From: Mesorhizobium sp. LHD-90
GTDB lineage: Bacteria; Pseudomonadota; Alphaproteobacteria; Rhizobiales; Rhizobiaceae
Assembly (NCBI RefSeq): GCF_030929505.1
Contig: NZ_JAVFVV010000024.1
Span: 22,972-86,971 of the forward strand
Length of the DNA stretch: 64,000 nucleotides
Direction: 5' to 3'
The notes under the pieces: model-generated
Database searches by the model: none
What the model saw: only the letters and a program-made list of their open reading frames with translations
Told to the model about the DNA's origin: nothing
Made by a program: the position numbers and the translations under genes
In this document: positions 8,863 to 17,002 of the stretch, piece by piece
Position numbering within the stretch: position 1 is the first letter of the stretch
How the letters are laid out: each line of letters starts with the position of its first letter

Positions 8863-9771
8863 TCAGCGAAGGGCTGGCGCATCGTCGCCGCGCCGGCCTT
8901 CCAAGCGGATGTAGAAGAAGAGGATGAACAGCACCGCCGCCATGACCAGCATGGCGAGCGCGGCGCCGAAGGGCCAGTTGCGGGCAGACAGGAACTGCTG
9001 CTCGATGAGGTTGCCGAGCATCATGACCTTGGCGCCGCCCAACACCGCCGGAACGATGAAATTGCCGAGCGCCGGGATGAACACGATGATCGATCCGCCG
9101 ATCACGCCTGGCAGCGTCAGCGGAAAGATCACCCGCCAGAAGGTCTGGAAGCCGTTGGCGCCGAGATCCTGCGAGGCGCGCACCAGCGACCAGTCGAGTT
9201 TCTCCACGCTCGCATAGACCGGCAGGAACATGAACGGGATGAAGATGTAGACCATGCCGAGGATGATAGCGCCTTCGGTGTAGATCAGGTCGGCGGGCTC
9301 GGAAATGATGCCCAACGACTGCAGAACCATATTGGCGAAGCCGGTCTTCTTCAGGATCAGCACCCAGACGAACAGCCGCACGATCAGGCTGGCGAAGAAG
9401 GGAAGCGTGATGAGGAACAGCGCGAATGTCTTCCAGCGGTCCGGCAGCCGGCTGACCTGGAACGCCGCCGGATAGCAGACGACGAGCGTGATGGCGACCG
9501 TCGTCAGCGCGATGCGTAGGGAGCGCAGGAAGATCGAGAGGTAGACCGGGTCGAAGACCTCGAACTCGGGGTTGGCGAAGCCGAGGATGCGGCCGAAATT
9601 GTCCGGATAGAACGCCCATTCCGCGCCGCCATAGAGGCCCGGCGTCAACACGGAATAGATCATCATGATGGCGAGTGGACACAGGAAGAAGATCGCCAGG
9701 AACAGCGACACCGGCCCGAGCAGGATGCCGAGCTGCGCGTAGCGGCGCTGGCGCTGCGTCGCTCCGCTCAC
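8863..9771 (-). CDS. ABC importer permease, PotB type
   Basis: A 302-residue permease with an N-terminal PotB segment (LGPVSLFLAIFFLCPLAIMM) and the coupling loop ASQDLGANGFQTFWRVIFPLTLPGVIGG. The start is GTG 9771, with GGAGG about six bases upstream, overlapping the stop of the ATPase gene (GTGA). It is the middle gene of the operon ATPase-PotB-PotC-aminopeptidase. Confidence 0.92.
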   Translation of the reverse strand: MSGATQRQRRYAQLGILLGPVSLFLAIFFLCPLAIMMIYSVLTPGLYGGAEWAFYPDNFGRILGFANPEFEVFDPVYLSIFLRSLRIALTTVAITLVVCYPAAFQVSRLPDRWKTFALFLITLPFFASLIVRLFVWVLILKKTGFANMVLQSLGIISEPADLIYTEGAIILGMVYIFIPFMFLPVYASVEKLDWSLVRASQDLGANGFQTFWRVIFPLTLPGVIGGSIIVFIPALGNFIVPAVLGGAKVMMLGNLIEQQFLSARNWPFGAALAMLVMAAVLFILFFYIRLEGRRGDDAPALR

Positions 9772-10883
9772 GGCTCGCCTCCGCTCGCCCCGATCAGTTG
9801 AACGCCGGCCGGGTCGTAGGTGAGGCGCGCCTTTTTCGCCGCGTCGATTTCCGCCACTTCGCGCTGGTGAACCGCGGCGATGATCGCCACCACCTTGCGG
9901 CCTGCGGGCGTCCGCCCGTGGATCTGGTAGTTGAGGCCCGTGAAGACGATCTGCTCGACGTCGGCGTCTATGAACGCGGCAGGTTGGCCGTTGCCGCCAT
10001 TGTGCAAGGAGAATTGTTCCGGCCGGATCAGCGCGGTCACTGGCTGCCCGTTCGCGACGGTCCCGCTTCCGGCCGCGCGGATATGCTCGCCGTTCGGAGT
10101 GACGACCAGCATGTCCGTGCCGTCGCTGCGGGCGGCTCCCTCGAACAGGTTGCTGGCGCCGATGAAACTTGCGACGAATGCGTTCGCCGGTCGGCTGTAG
10201 ACGCTCCGGGGCGTGTCGAGCTGCTGGATCACCCCTTTCTCCAGGACTGCCAGCCGGTCCGACATGGTGAGCGCCTCCTCCTGGTCGTGGGTGACGAAGA
10301 TGAAGGAGATGCCGAGTTCCGCCTGCAGGCCCTTGAGTTCGATCTGCATGGCCTGGCGCAGGTTGCGGTCGAGTGCCGAGAGGGGCTCGTCCAGCAGCAG
10401 CAGCTTGGGCCTGGCGATTATGGCGCGGGCCAAAGCCACGCGCTGCTGCTGGCCGCCGGAAAGCTGCCGGGGAAGGCGGCCGCCGAGACCGGACAAGCCG
10501 ACCAGTTCGAGCGCCGCGCCGACTCTCCGGCCACGCTCCTTGCCGTCGGTTCCGGCGATGTCCAGCGCGTAGCCGACGTTCTTGTCGACGTTCATATGCG
10601 GGAACAGTGCGTAGTTCTGGAACACGGTGTTGACCGGCCTGCGGTGCGGCGGCCGCTCGGTCACATCCTCGCCGTCGATGCTGACCTTGCCGCCGTCGAG
10701 TTGCACGAACCCGGAAATGGAGTGCAGCAGCGTGGTCTTTCCGCAGCCGGAGGGCCCGAGGAGGGTCAGGAATTCGTTCCGCCGGACGTCGAGGTCGATC
10801 GCCTTGAGGGCGGTTATCATGCCGCCTTCCGGCAGTGCGAAGGTCTTCGTCACACGTTCCAGCCGAACGATGCTTGGCTGCAT
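9768..10883 (-). CDS. ABC importer ATP-binding protein, PotA type
   Basis: A 371-residue ATPase: Walker A GPSGCGKT at residues 43-50, signature LSGGQQQRVALARA, Walker B LLLLDEPLSALD, the switch FVTHDQEEALTMSDRLAVL, and a C-terminal TOBE-type regulatory domain (about 240-371). Length and layout match PotA/PotG. ATG 10883 has a strong GGAGGAAA site. It is transcribed divergently from the binding-protein gene at 11052. Likely substrates are polyamines or other cationic or amide compounds; the companion aminopeptidase suggests an amide or peptide ligand. Confidence 0.92.
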   Translation of the reverse strand: MQPSIVRLERVTKTFALPEGGMITALKAIDLDVRRNEFLTLLGPSGCGKTTLLHSISGFVQLDGGKVSIDGEDVTERPPHRRPVNTVFQNYALFPHMNVDKNVGYALDIAGTDGKERGRRVGAALELVGLSGLGGRLPRQLSGGQQQRVALARAIIARPKLLLLDEPLSALDRNLRQAMQIELKGLQAELGISFIFVTHDQEEALTMSDRLAVLEKGVIQQLDTPRSVYSRPANAFVASFIGASNLFEGAARSDGTDMLVVTPNGEHIRAAGSGTVANGQPVTALIRPEQFSLHNGGNGQPAAFIDADVEQIVFTGLNYQIHGRTPAGRKVVAIIAAVHQREVAEIDAAKKARLTYDPAGVQLIGASGGEP

Positions 10884-11051
10884 CCGGTTTCCTCCTCCGC
10901 CCGCACGACAGGAATGTTATTGTGATATCTGTTGTGCAATAAAGTTATCTTGGTATCATGTGCCGGTGATTGTCAATGAGCCGTCCGGTGATCTGAACCG
11001 CGGTCGGCAGGGGAGAACAGCCGGCATTGGCACGAGAAAAGGGAGTGAGAA
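10884..11051. promoter_or_regulatory. Divergent promoter region, PotA-type / PotD-type genes
   Basis: This is a 168-bp intergenic region containing an AT-rich island (about 10915-10975) that is conspicuous against the GC-rich surroundings. It contains GATATC and several TTGTG/CAATAA words but no clean palindrome that I would call an operator. It must hold the promoters for both directions. The RpiR-type gene at 12214 is the nearest candidate regulator. Confidence 0.5.
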
Positions 11052-12146
11052 ATGCAGACGGGAACTCGGGTTGAAACGGGAATTCGGTCGGGCCTCCTCG
11101 ACCGGTTGCGCGGGGCAGGCGCCGCGGCTGTTCTTGCCGTCACAGCGATCTTCGTTCCGGCATCCGGAGCATCGGCGCAGGAGGTGCTCAACATCTACAA
11201 TTGGGGCGAATACATAAATCCGGAAGTGCTGAAGAAATTCGAGGCCGACACCGGCGTGAAGGTGAACCTCGACACCTACTCCTCCAACGAGGAGATGCTG
11301 GCGAAGGTACAGGCGGGCGCGACGGGCTACGACATCGTCTTCCCGTCGGTGCATATGCACGACATCATGGCCAAGCTCGACCTGCTCGAGAAGACCGACA
11401 TCAACCAGTACGAGGGCTTCAAGAACATCGACCCGCAGTTCCTGCGGGCGAAATCCGATCCCAAGGGCGAATACTGCCTGCCATACGCCTGGGGCACGGT
11501 CGGCATAGTCTACAATCGCGACGTGCTCGGAAAGGACATCACCGGCTGGCATGACCTCATCGAGACCGTCAAGGCCAAGAACCTGAAGTTCAACCTCCTC
11601 GACGACATGCGCGAGGTGCTCGGCGTCGGGCTCATCCTCAACGGCAAGTCCGTCAATTCGACCGATCCGGAAGAGTTGAAGCAGGCCGCTCAGACCATGA
11701 TCGACATGAAGCCCTACGTGGCTGCGTTCACCTATGAGAGCCGGCCGATGGTGGAGGCCGGCGATGTGGCCGCCGGTCATTTCTTCGTCGGCGCCATGGT
11801 CGACGTGCTGCGCGCGCCGAAGAAGCTCGGCTACGTCATCCCCGAGGAAGGCGCCACCATGTACCAGGAAGACATCTGCGTGCTGAAGACCGCGCCGAAC
11901 AAGGACAACGCCAAGAAGTTCATGGAGTTCTACACCCAGCCGGAGGTGGCGGCGCTCAACATCGCCCAGCAGACCAACGGGACGCCGAACGTGCCGGCGC
12001 GCTCGCTGACGCCGGACAACATCAAGAACTCCAAGGAGATCAATCCGCCCCAGGAGGTGATGGACAAGCTCCAGATATTTGTCGATCTCGGCGGCGACAT
12101 CCGCAAGGTCGACCGGGTCTGGACGACCGTGAAGACCGCCCAGTAA
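11052..12146 (+). CDS. ABC importer binding protein, PotD type
   Basis: A 364-residue exported receptor. After a long N-region and hydrophobic core (AAAVLAVTAIFVP, cleavage near GASAQ) the mature protein opens with EVLNIYNWGEYINPEVLKKFE, the PotD/PotF signature. Acidic and aromatic ligand-cage positions around YDIVFPS and GTVGIVYNRD fit a polyamine-like ligand. GGGAGTGAGAA precedes the ATG. It is divergent from the PotABC-type genes and is followed by a strong hairpin and an RpiR regulator. Confidence 0.92.
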   Translation: MQTGTRVETGIRSGLLDRLRGAGAAAVLAVTAIFVPASGASAQEVLNIYNWGEYINPEVLKKFEADTGVKVNLDTYSSNEEMLAKVQAGATGYDIVFPSVHMHDIMAKLDLLEKTDINQYEGFKNIDPQFLRAKSDPKGEYCLPYAWGTVGIVYNRDVLGKDITGWHDLIETVKAKNLKFNLLDDMREVLGVGLILNGKSVNSTDPEELKQAAQTMIDMKPYVAAFTYESRPMVEAGDVAAGHFFVGAMVDVLRAPKKLGYVIPEEGATMYQEDICVLKTAPNKDNAKKFMEFYTQPEVAALNIAQQTNGTPNVPARSLTPDNIKNSKEINPPQEVMDKLQIFVDLGGDIRKVDRVWTTVKTAQ

Positions 12147-12155
12147 GAGGGCGCA

Positions 12156-12190
12156 GCACGCGGCCGCCGGCAGCGTCGGCGGCCGCGTGC
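12156..12190 (+). other. 14-bp perfect hairpin between binding-protein and RpiR genes
   Basis: GCACGCGGCCGCCG pairs perfectly with CGGCGGCCGCGTGC around a 7-nt loop. There is no T tract after it, so it is more likely an mRNA-stabilising or partial-termination hairpin than a full intrinsic terminator. It probably lowers RpiR expression relative to the receptor (inference). Confidence 0.5.
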
Positions 12191-12213
12191 CAGGCAGGGA
12201 GGACGGCCAGTCG

Positions 12214-13068
12214 ATGCCGCGGGGAATTGCTTCCAAGCTTCGGTCTGCCGATGCCAGGCAGACCAAATCCGACATCCTGATCGCCAACTACATCGAGCGC
12301 AATCTGGCCGAACTGCCCTTCGAGACGGCGAAGTCGATCGCCCAGAGCGTCGGCGTCAGCCAGATGACGGTCGGGCGGTATCTGCGCCGCCTCGGATATG
12401 ACGGTCTCGACGAACTGAAGCGCGAGATGCGGCCCAGCGCCAGCCGGACCGCATGGCAGGTCAAGGGCAAGTTCGAGCGGCTGCGCGACGATGCGCGTGG
12501 GGGCAAGCTTCTTGCCGCGCTGATCCAGCAGCAGATTGACGATCTCGGCCAGGTCTACGAACTCACCGTCTCGCCCGAATGGCACAAGACGGTTGCCTTT
12601 CTGGTCAACAGCGAGGAGGTCTTCGTCGCCGCCTTTCAGAACGTCCGCGGCGTGGCGCAGTATTTTGCCAGCCAGCTTTCCTACGCGCGGCCCAAGGTCC
12701 AGTTCGTCGATGGTCTCAACGGCACCTATGCCGAGCTGCTCGACGGAAGCCGCGAAGATCGGTGCCTGTTCCTGTTCGATGTGCGCCGCTTCGCTAGCAA
12801 GGCTCGGCCATTGGCCGAGCAGGCGCGGGCGGCGGGCGTCAAGGTGATTCTCGTTTCCGACGATGCATGCATATGGGCGCGCGAGGTTTCCGACGTTGCC
12901 CTCATCATGCCGGGCGCGCACGGTCCACTCTGGGACGGCGCCGCCACGACAGTGGCGCTGCTCGACCTCGTCATCAGCAACGTGATCGTGGAACTCGGCG
13001 ACAACGTCAACGCGCGCGTTGATCGTTTGACCCAACTGCAGGACGTCTTCGGCGATTTCGAGGACTGA
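12214..13068 (+). CDS. MurR/RpiR family transcriptional regulator
   Basis: A 284-residue regulator. The N-terminal HTH_6 domain (KSDILIANYIERNLAELPFETAKS, then SVGVSQMTVGRYLRRLGYDGL) is followed by a C-terminal SIS-type sensing domain with the FVAAFQNVRGVAQYFASQL segment. ATG 12214 follows GGGAGGA; an upstream GTG at 12187 is possible. RpiR proteins usually sense phosphosugars, but in alphaproteobacteria several control amino-acid or polyamine uptake. Its position after the PotD-type gene points to control of this importer. Confidence 0.9.
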   Translation: MPRGIASKLRSADARQTKSDILIANYIERNLAELPFETAKSIAQSVGVSQMTVGRYLRRLGYDGLDELKREMRPSASRTAWQVKGKFERLRDDARGGKLLAALIQQQIDDLGQVYELTVSPEWHKTVAFLVNSEEVFVAAFQNVRGVAQYFASQLSYARPKVQFVDGLNGTYAELLDGSREDRCLFLFDVRRFASKARPLAEQARAAGVKVILVSDDACIWAREVSDVALIMPGAHGPLWDGAATTVALLDLVISNVIVELGDNVNARVDRLTQLQDVFGDFED

Positions 13069-13089
13069 GCAGCGCTAGTCGTGCTGCGG

Positions 13090-13848
13090 TCAACCGCGCG
13101 CCGGCGGTTCCCCGTTCAGCCTTCCGGAGATCAGCCGCGCGGCGCGCACGACCGCCTGACCGTGCAATGACGCAGCCGCCCCATCGACCCGGGACACCGG
13201 AGCCGCGACCGCCAGGGTTCCGATGGCATAGCCATCATGGGCAAGGATCGGCGCCGCAACGCTATGGACGCCCTCTTCATATCCCTGTGCACTTTCCGAG
13301 TAACCGCGCGAGGCGGCCAGCCGGATCGTGTCCATCAGGCGCTCGCGCCGCGTTACAGTATGCGCGGTGAAGGCTTCCAACACGGAGTCGGCGTAGCGAC
13401 CGACCGCCTCGCTGCGCGAAAACGCGAGGAAGGCAAGACCGGACGCCGTCGCGTGCAGCGGCAACGTCTGCCCAACGTCCACATTGACCCGGTTGGCGCG
13501 TGCGGAAAGCTCGACATGCACGGTGAGCAACGCATCTGCGCTGTGCTCGGAGAGATGGACGGTCTCGCCGGTTTGCGCCGCAAGATCCCGCACGATCGGC
13601 AGTGCGATTTTCACGAACGGAAAATGCGCATCGCGGATTCGCGCCAGCCGCGATACGCCCGCGCCGAGCCGATACCGCCTGGTGTCGGCGTCCTGCTCGA
13701 CCAGTCCGTGCCGCGTCAGCGCCATGAGCAAGCGCCGGGTCGTCGCCTTGTCGAAACTCGCTTTACGGGCCAGGTCCGAAAGGCCCATCTCTGGTTCGGG
13801 GACACTGAACAATTTCAGTAGCGAAACAGCTTTCTCGACCGTTCCCAT
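13090..13848 (-). CDS. IclR family transcriptional regulator
   Basis: A 252-residue protein: N-terminal winged helix (VEKAVSLLKLFS...LSDLARKASFDKATTRRLLMALTRHGLV) and a C-terminal IclR effector domain (about 75-245) with AQTGETVHLSEHSADALLTV and GYSESAQGYEEGVHSVAAPIL. It is divergent from the aminotransferase gene at 13968, with 119 bp between them containing a palindrome just before the aminotransferase start. It is therefore the likely regulator of the nine-gene operon 13968-24297. The effector is unknown. Confidence 0.93.
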   Translation of the reverse strand: MGTVEKAVSLLKLFSVPEPEMGLSDLARKASFDKATTRRLLMALTRHGLVEQDADTRRYRLGAGVSRLARIRDAHFPFVKIALPIVRDLAAQTGETVHLSEHSADALLTVHVELSARANRVNVDVGQTLPLHATASGLAFLAFSRSEAVGRYADSVLEAFTAHTVTRRERLMDTIRLAASRGYSESAQGYEEGVHSVAAPILAHDGYAIGTLAVAAPVSRVDGAAASLHGQAVVRAARLISGRLNGEPPARG

Positions 13849-13937
13849 CGATCCTCAGCTTCCCATTGTCGAAGATACTTCGCACGTGAATTAACTTGAC
13901 AGCCGCGTCGGCGCTTGCAAGTCTGTATGCAAAATAG

Positions 13938-13956
13938 CGGTTCAAATAATGAACCG
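13938..13956. promoter_or_regulatory. Candidate IclR operator
   Basis: A perfect 7-bp inverted repeat CGGTTCA/TGAACCG with a 5-nt AT spacer ends 11 bases before the GTG of the aminotransferase gene. Size and symmetry resemble IclR-family operators. Binding here would overlap the translation-initiation region, consistent with repression. Palindrome seen, function inferred. Confidence 0.45.
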
Positions 13957-13967
13957 ACAAGGGGAAA

Positions 13968-15362
13968 GTGAATTTGGTAGCCGCAGCCCGGAAGAATGCA
14001 GCCTCGATAAGCGAGCTGCTCGACGCCGAGCAGGCACGCTTTCTGCGCGCGCACCCGATGTCGGCGGCTGCCTGGAAGCTGGGCAAGAAGCATTTCCTCT
14101 ACGGCGGGCCGTCACATTGGATGCGCCGGTGGGCGGGTGGATTTCCCGTCTATGCGGCCGAGGCGAGCGGAGCGCACATCCGCGACATTGACGGCCACAA
14201 CTATGTCGATTTCGCGCTGGGCGACACCGGAGGCATGTGCGGCCACGCGCCGGAGACGGTGACGCAGGCGGCGATACGCCAGTTGCGCAGCGGCACGACC
14301 ATGATGCTGCCTACCGAGGACAGCCTGTGGGTCGGCCAGGAGCTCACGCGCCGCTTCGGCATGCCGTACTGGACGCTGACGACCTCGGCGACCGACGCCA
14401 ATCGCGCGGCCATCCGCATCGCGCGCATGGTCACCGGCCGCGACAAGGTGCTGGTCTTCTCCGGCTGCTATCACGGCGGCGTAGAGGAGGCGCACGTCGA
14501 GATCCGCGACGGCAGGGTCGGCCTGCGCAACATGATACATGCCAATGGCGTCGATCACGCGGCGGTGTCGAAAGTCGTCGAATTCAACGATACCGCCGCA
14601 ATGGAGCAGGCGCTTGAACCGGGAGACGTCGCCTGCGTGCTCGCTGAGCCGCTGATGACGAATTTCGGCATGATTCCGGTGGCGGAAGGCTTTCACACAG
14701 CCTTGCGCGAGGCGACCCGCCGCACCGGCACGTTGCTGATCATCGACGAGACGCACACCATCTCCAGCGGTCCAGGTGGCTACACCGCACTGCACGGGTT
14801 GGAGCCGGACATATTCGTTGCCGGCAAGGCGATCGCGGGCGGCATCCCGGCCGGCATTTTTGGGACCAGCCAGGAGGTCGCGAAGCGTCTCTGGAAGATC
14901 GTCCCGCACGTCAATCCGCGCGAGCGCCAGTCGGCGCATCTCGGCTTCGGCGGCACCTTGGCCGGCAATGCGCTGACCATCGCCACCATGCGCGCGGTTC
15001 TGGAACGAGTCCTGACGCCCGCCAGCTACGAGCGGATGATCGCCCAGGCCTCGCGGCTGGCGGACGCGGCCCGATCGATCATCGAGGCGAACGCTCTGCC
15101 GTGGCATGTCACGCAGATCGGCGCCCGTGCCGAGATCATGTTCATGCCGAAGCCGCCGAAGAACGGCGCGGAGGTGATCGCCGCGAGGCGCGGCGATCTC
15201 GAGACGCTGCTCCATGCCTTCTACATGAACGAGGGCATACTGGTGACGCCGTTCCACACCATGTTCCTGATGTGCCCGGCGACAACCTCTGCCGATGTCG
15301 ACGTGCACACCGATGTCTTCCGCCGCTTCGTAGCGCTGTTGCGCGACAATGGAGTGGCCTGA
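13968..15362 (+). CDS. Class III PLP-dependent aminotransferase (glutamate-1-semialdehyde aminomutase-like)
   Basis: A 464-residue fold-type I PLP enzyme. It shows the class III segments DIDGHNYVDFALGDTGGMCGH, the PLP-phosphate region YHGGVEEAHVE, the conserved LLIIDETHTISSGPGGY, and FVAGKAIAGGIPAGIFG, where K in AGKAIAGG is the Schiff-base lysine. It most resembles the glutamate-1-semialdehyde aminomutase branch, but the genomic setting (SDRs, amidohydrolase, importer, IclR) indicates a catabolic transaminase. The start is GTG 13968 after GGGGAAA. The next gene begins two bases after its stop. Confidence 0.9.
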   Translation: MNLVAAARKNAASISELLDAEQARFLRAHPMSAAAWKLGKKHFLYGGPSHWMRRWAGGFPVYAAEASGAHIRDIDGHNYVDFALGDTGGMCGHAPETVTQAAIRQLRSGTTMMLPTEDSLWVGQELTRRFGMPYWTLTTSATDANRAAIRIARMVTGRDKVLVFSGCYHGGVEEAHVEIRDGRVGLRNMIHANGVDHAAVSKVVEFNDTAAMEQALEPGDVACVLAEPLMTNFGMIPVAEGFHTALREATRRTGTLLIIDETHTISSGPGGYTALHGLEPDIFVAGKAIAGGIPAGIFGTSQEVAKRLWKIVPHVNPRERQSAHLGFGGTLAGNALTIATMRAVLERVLTPASYERMIAQASRLADAARSIIEANALPWHVTQIGARAEIMFMPKPPKNGAEVIAARRGDLETLLHAFYMNEGILVTPFHTMFLMCPATTSADVDVHTDVFRRFVALLRDNGVA

Positions 15363-15364
15363 AC

Positions 15365-16165
15365 ATGCCGGCGCGTCCGTTTGACCTGACGGGAAAGGTT
15401 GCGCTGGTGACCGGCGGCGGGCGCGGCATCGGCGCGGCGATCGTCGCGCGCTTCGCCGAGGCCGGTGCCGATGTTACCGCCGCCAACCGCACGCTCGACG
15501 TCGCCGAGCAACTGGCGAGGGAACTCGACGGCCGTGGCCTGAAGGTGCGTGCCGCGCCAATGCCGGGCACGAGCCGCGGCGAACTGCACGACCTTGTCGA
15601 TGCGACGGCGAAGGCTGCCGGGCGGCTCGACATCGTCGTCCACAACGCCGGCGGCTGTCCCTGGGCGTCCATCGAGGAGATGGACGAGCAGAAGCTTGGC
15701 GAGGCGCTGTCGCTCAACCTCGAAGCCTGCTTCTGGCTGACGCAGGCCGCCCTGCCCCATATGCGCAGGAACCGTTTCGGGCGCATCCTGGTAACCTCGT
15801 CGGTGTCAGCACGGGTCGCCATGGGCGGCGGGGCGCATTATTCGGCCGCCAAGGCGGGCGTTAACGCCTTCATCCGCGGCGCGGCGTTCGAACTGGCCCG
15901 CGATGGCATCACTGTCAATGGCGTCGAGCCGGGCTTCATCGCCAAGCCCGGACGGGGCAAGATGAGCGAGCCCGAGACCGCCAAGAGGATCGGCGCTTAT
16001 GTGCCGCTTGGCCATCTCGGCGAGGCCGACGATATCGCCTACGCGATGCTCTATCTCGCCTCGGATCAGGCCAGATACGCGACGGGCCAGACCATCGTCG
16101 TGGACGGCGGTTTGACTCTGCCTGAGACGGGCTTTGCCGTGGAACGCCAGTGGGGTCTGCCATGA
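15365..16165 (+). CDS. SDR family oxidoreductase (first of pair)
   Basis: A 266-residue classical short-chain dehydrogenase: TGGGRGIGAAIVARF nucleotide motif, NAGG, catalytic Ser near VTSSVSAR and YSAAKAGVNAF (YxxxK), with C-terminal GQTIVVDGGLTLPE. ATG 15365 lies directly after the aminotransferase stop; a longer in-frame extension to 15101 overlaps that gene and is rejected. Substrate unknown. It may reduce or oxidise the keto or hydroxy product of the transamination (inference). Confidence 0.92.
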   Translation: MPARPFDLTGKVALVTGGGRGIGAAIVARFAEAGADVTAANRTLDVAEQLARELDGRGLKVRAAPMPGTSRGELHDLVDATAKAAGRLDIVVHNAGGCPWASIEEMDEQKLGEALSLNLEACFWLTQAALPHMRRNRFGRILVTSSVSARVAMGGGAHYSAAKAGVNAFIRGAAFELARDGITVNGVEPGFIAKPGRGKMSEPETAKRIGAYVPLGHLGEADDIAYAMLYLASDQARYATGQTIVVDGGLTLPETGFAVERQWGLP

Positions 16166-16935
16166 GCCGGCGCCTCGAAGGAAAGACGGCCCTGATCGCC
16201 GGCGCGGCGACCGGGATGGGCCGTGCGACGGCCGAGCTCTTCGCCCGGCACGGCGCAAAAGTGATCGCCTTCGGGCTCGGCGGCGACAAGCTCGAACAGG
16301 CGGCGGCCGCAGCGGAAGCAGCGCCGGTGCATGGCGATATCACCGACCCAGCAGACATCGCGCGGGCGATCGAAGCTTGCGGCGACCGGCTCGACATCGT
16401 CGTCAATGCGGCCGGCCTGATGATCGAGGATCGGCCGGAGACGGTGAGCGACGAGGACTGGGAAATGACCTTCGCGGTGAACGTCACCGGTGCGATGAGC
16501 GTCTGCCGGGCAGCTCTGCCAATGCTCAAGCGGCGCGGCGGCGCGGTCGTCAATATCGCCTCTGTCGGTGCATTCAATGCAGCCGGCCAGAACGCCGCCT
16601 ATTCGGCCAGCAAGGCTGCGCTTGTCTCCTATACCCGCTCCCTCGCTTACGCTCATGGTCCCGACGGCATCCGGGCCAATGCCGTTGCCCCGGGCTGGGT
16701 GCGCACTCCGATGAGCGAACACGAGATGGAGGCGGCGGCCCGCGCCAACGGCTCTACGACGGAGCAGGAATTCGACGCGCTGAAGAAGCGCATCGCGCTG
16801 CGCCGCGTCGCCGATCCGTCCGAGATCGCCGCTTGCTGCCTGTTTCTTGCCTCCGACGAAGCATCTTTCGTGACAGGTGCGGTTCTGGTCGCAGACGGAG
16901 GGGGGCGGGCGCCGGTGCAGAACAGGGCGGTTTGA
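16162..16935 (+). CDS. SDR family oxidoreductase (second of pair)
   Basis: A 257-residue classical SDR: AGAATGMGRATAELF cofactor loop, VNAAGL, NIASVGAFNAAGQNAAYSASKAAL with the catalytic Ser/Tyr/Lys, and FVTGAVLVADGG at the end. The start ATG overlaps the previous stop as ATGA, so translation is coupled. Sequence blocks differ clearly from the first SDR, so the pair is not a recent duplication and probably performs two steps. Confidence 0.92.
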   Translation: MSRRLEGKTALIAGAATGMGRATAELFARHGAKVIAFGLGGDKLEQAAAAAEAAPVHGDITDPADIARAIEACGDRLDIVVNAAGLMIEDRPETVSDEDWEMTFAVNVTGAMSVCRAALPMLKRRGGAVVNIASVGAFNAAGQNAAYSASKAALVSYTRSLAYAHGPDGIRANAVAPGWVRTPMSEHEMEAAARANGSTTEQEFDALKKRIALRRVADPSEIAACCLFLASDEASFVTGAVLVADGGGRAPVQNRAV

Positions 16936-17002
16936 TGCGCCGGCGCCGAACCATTTGGGAATCGACCGGCGGGCCTGGCTCGCCGACGGGAGGACAAGAC
17001 TG

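Noticed and set aside
7901..9682. A 593-codon open frame on the minus strand.
   Set aside because: It overlaps both PotB/PotC-type permease genes in another frame, is rich in Arg/His/Pro as expected for a shadow frame in GC-rich DNA, and has no family features.
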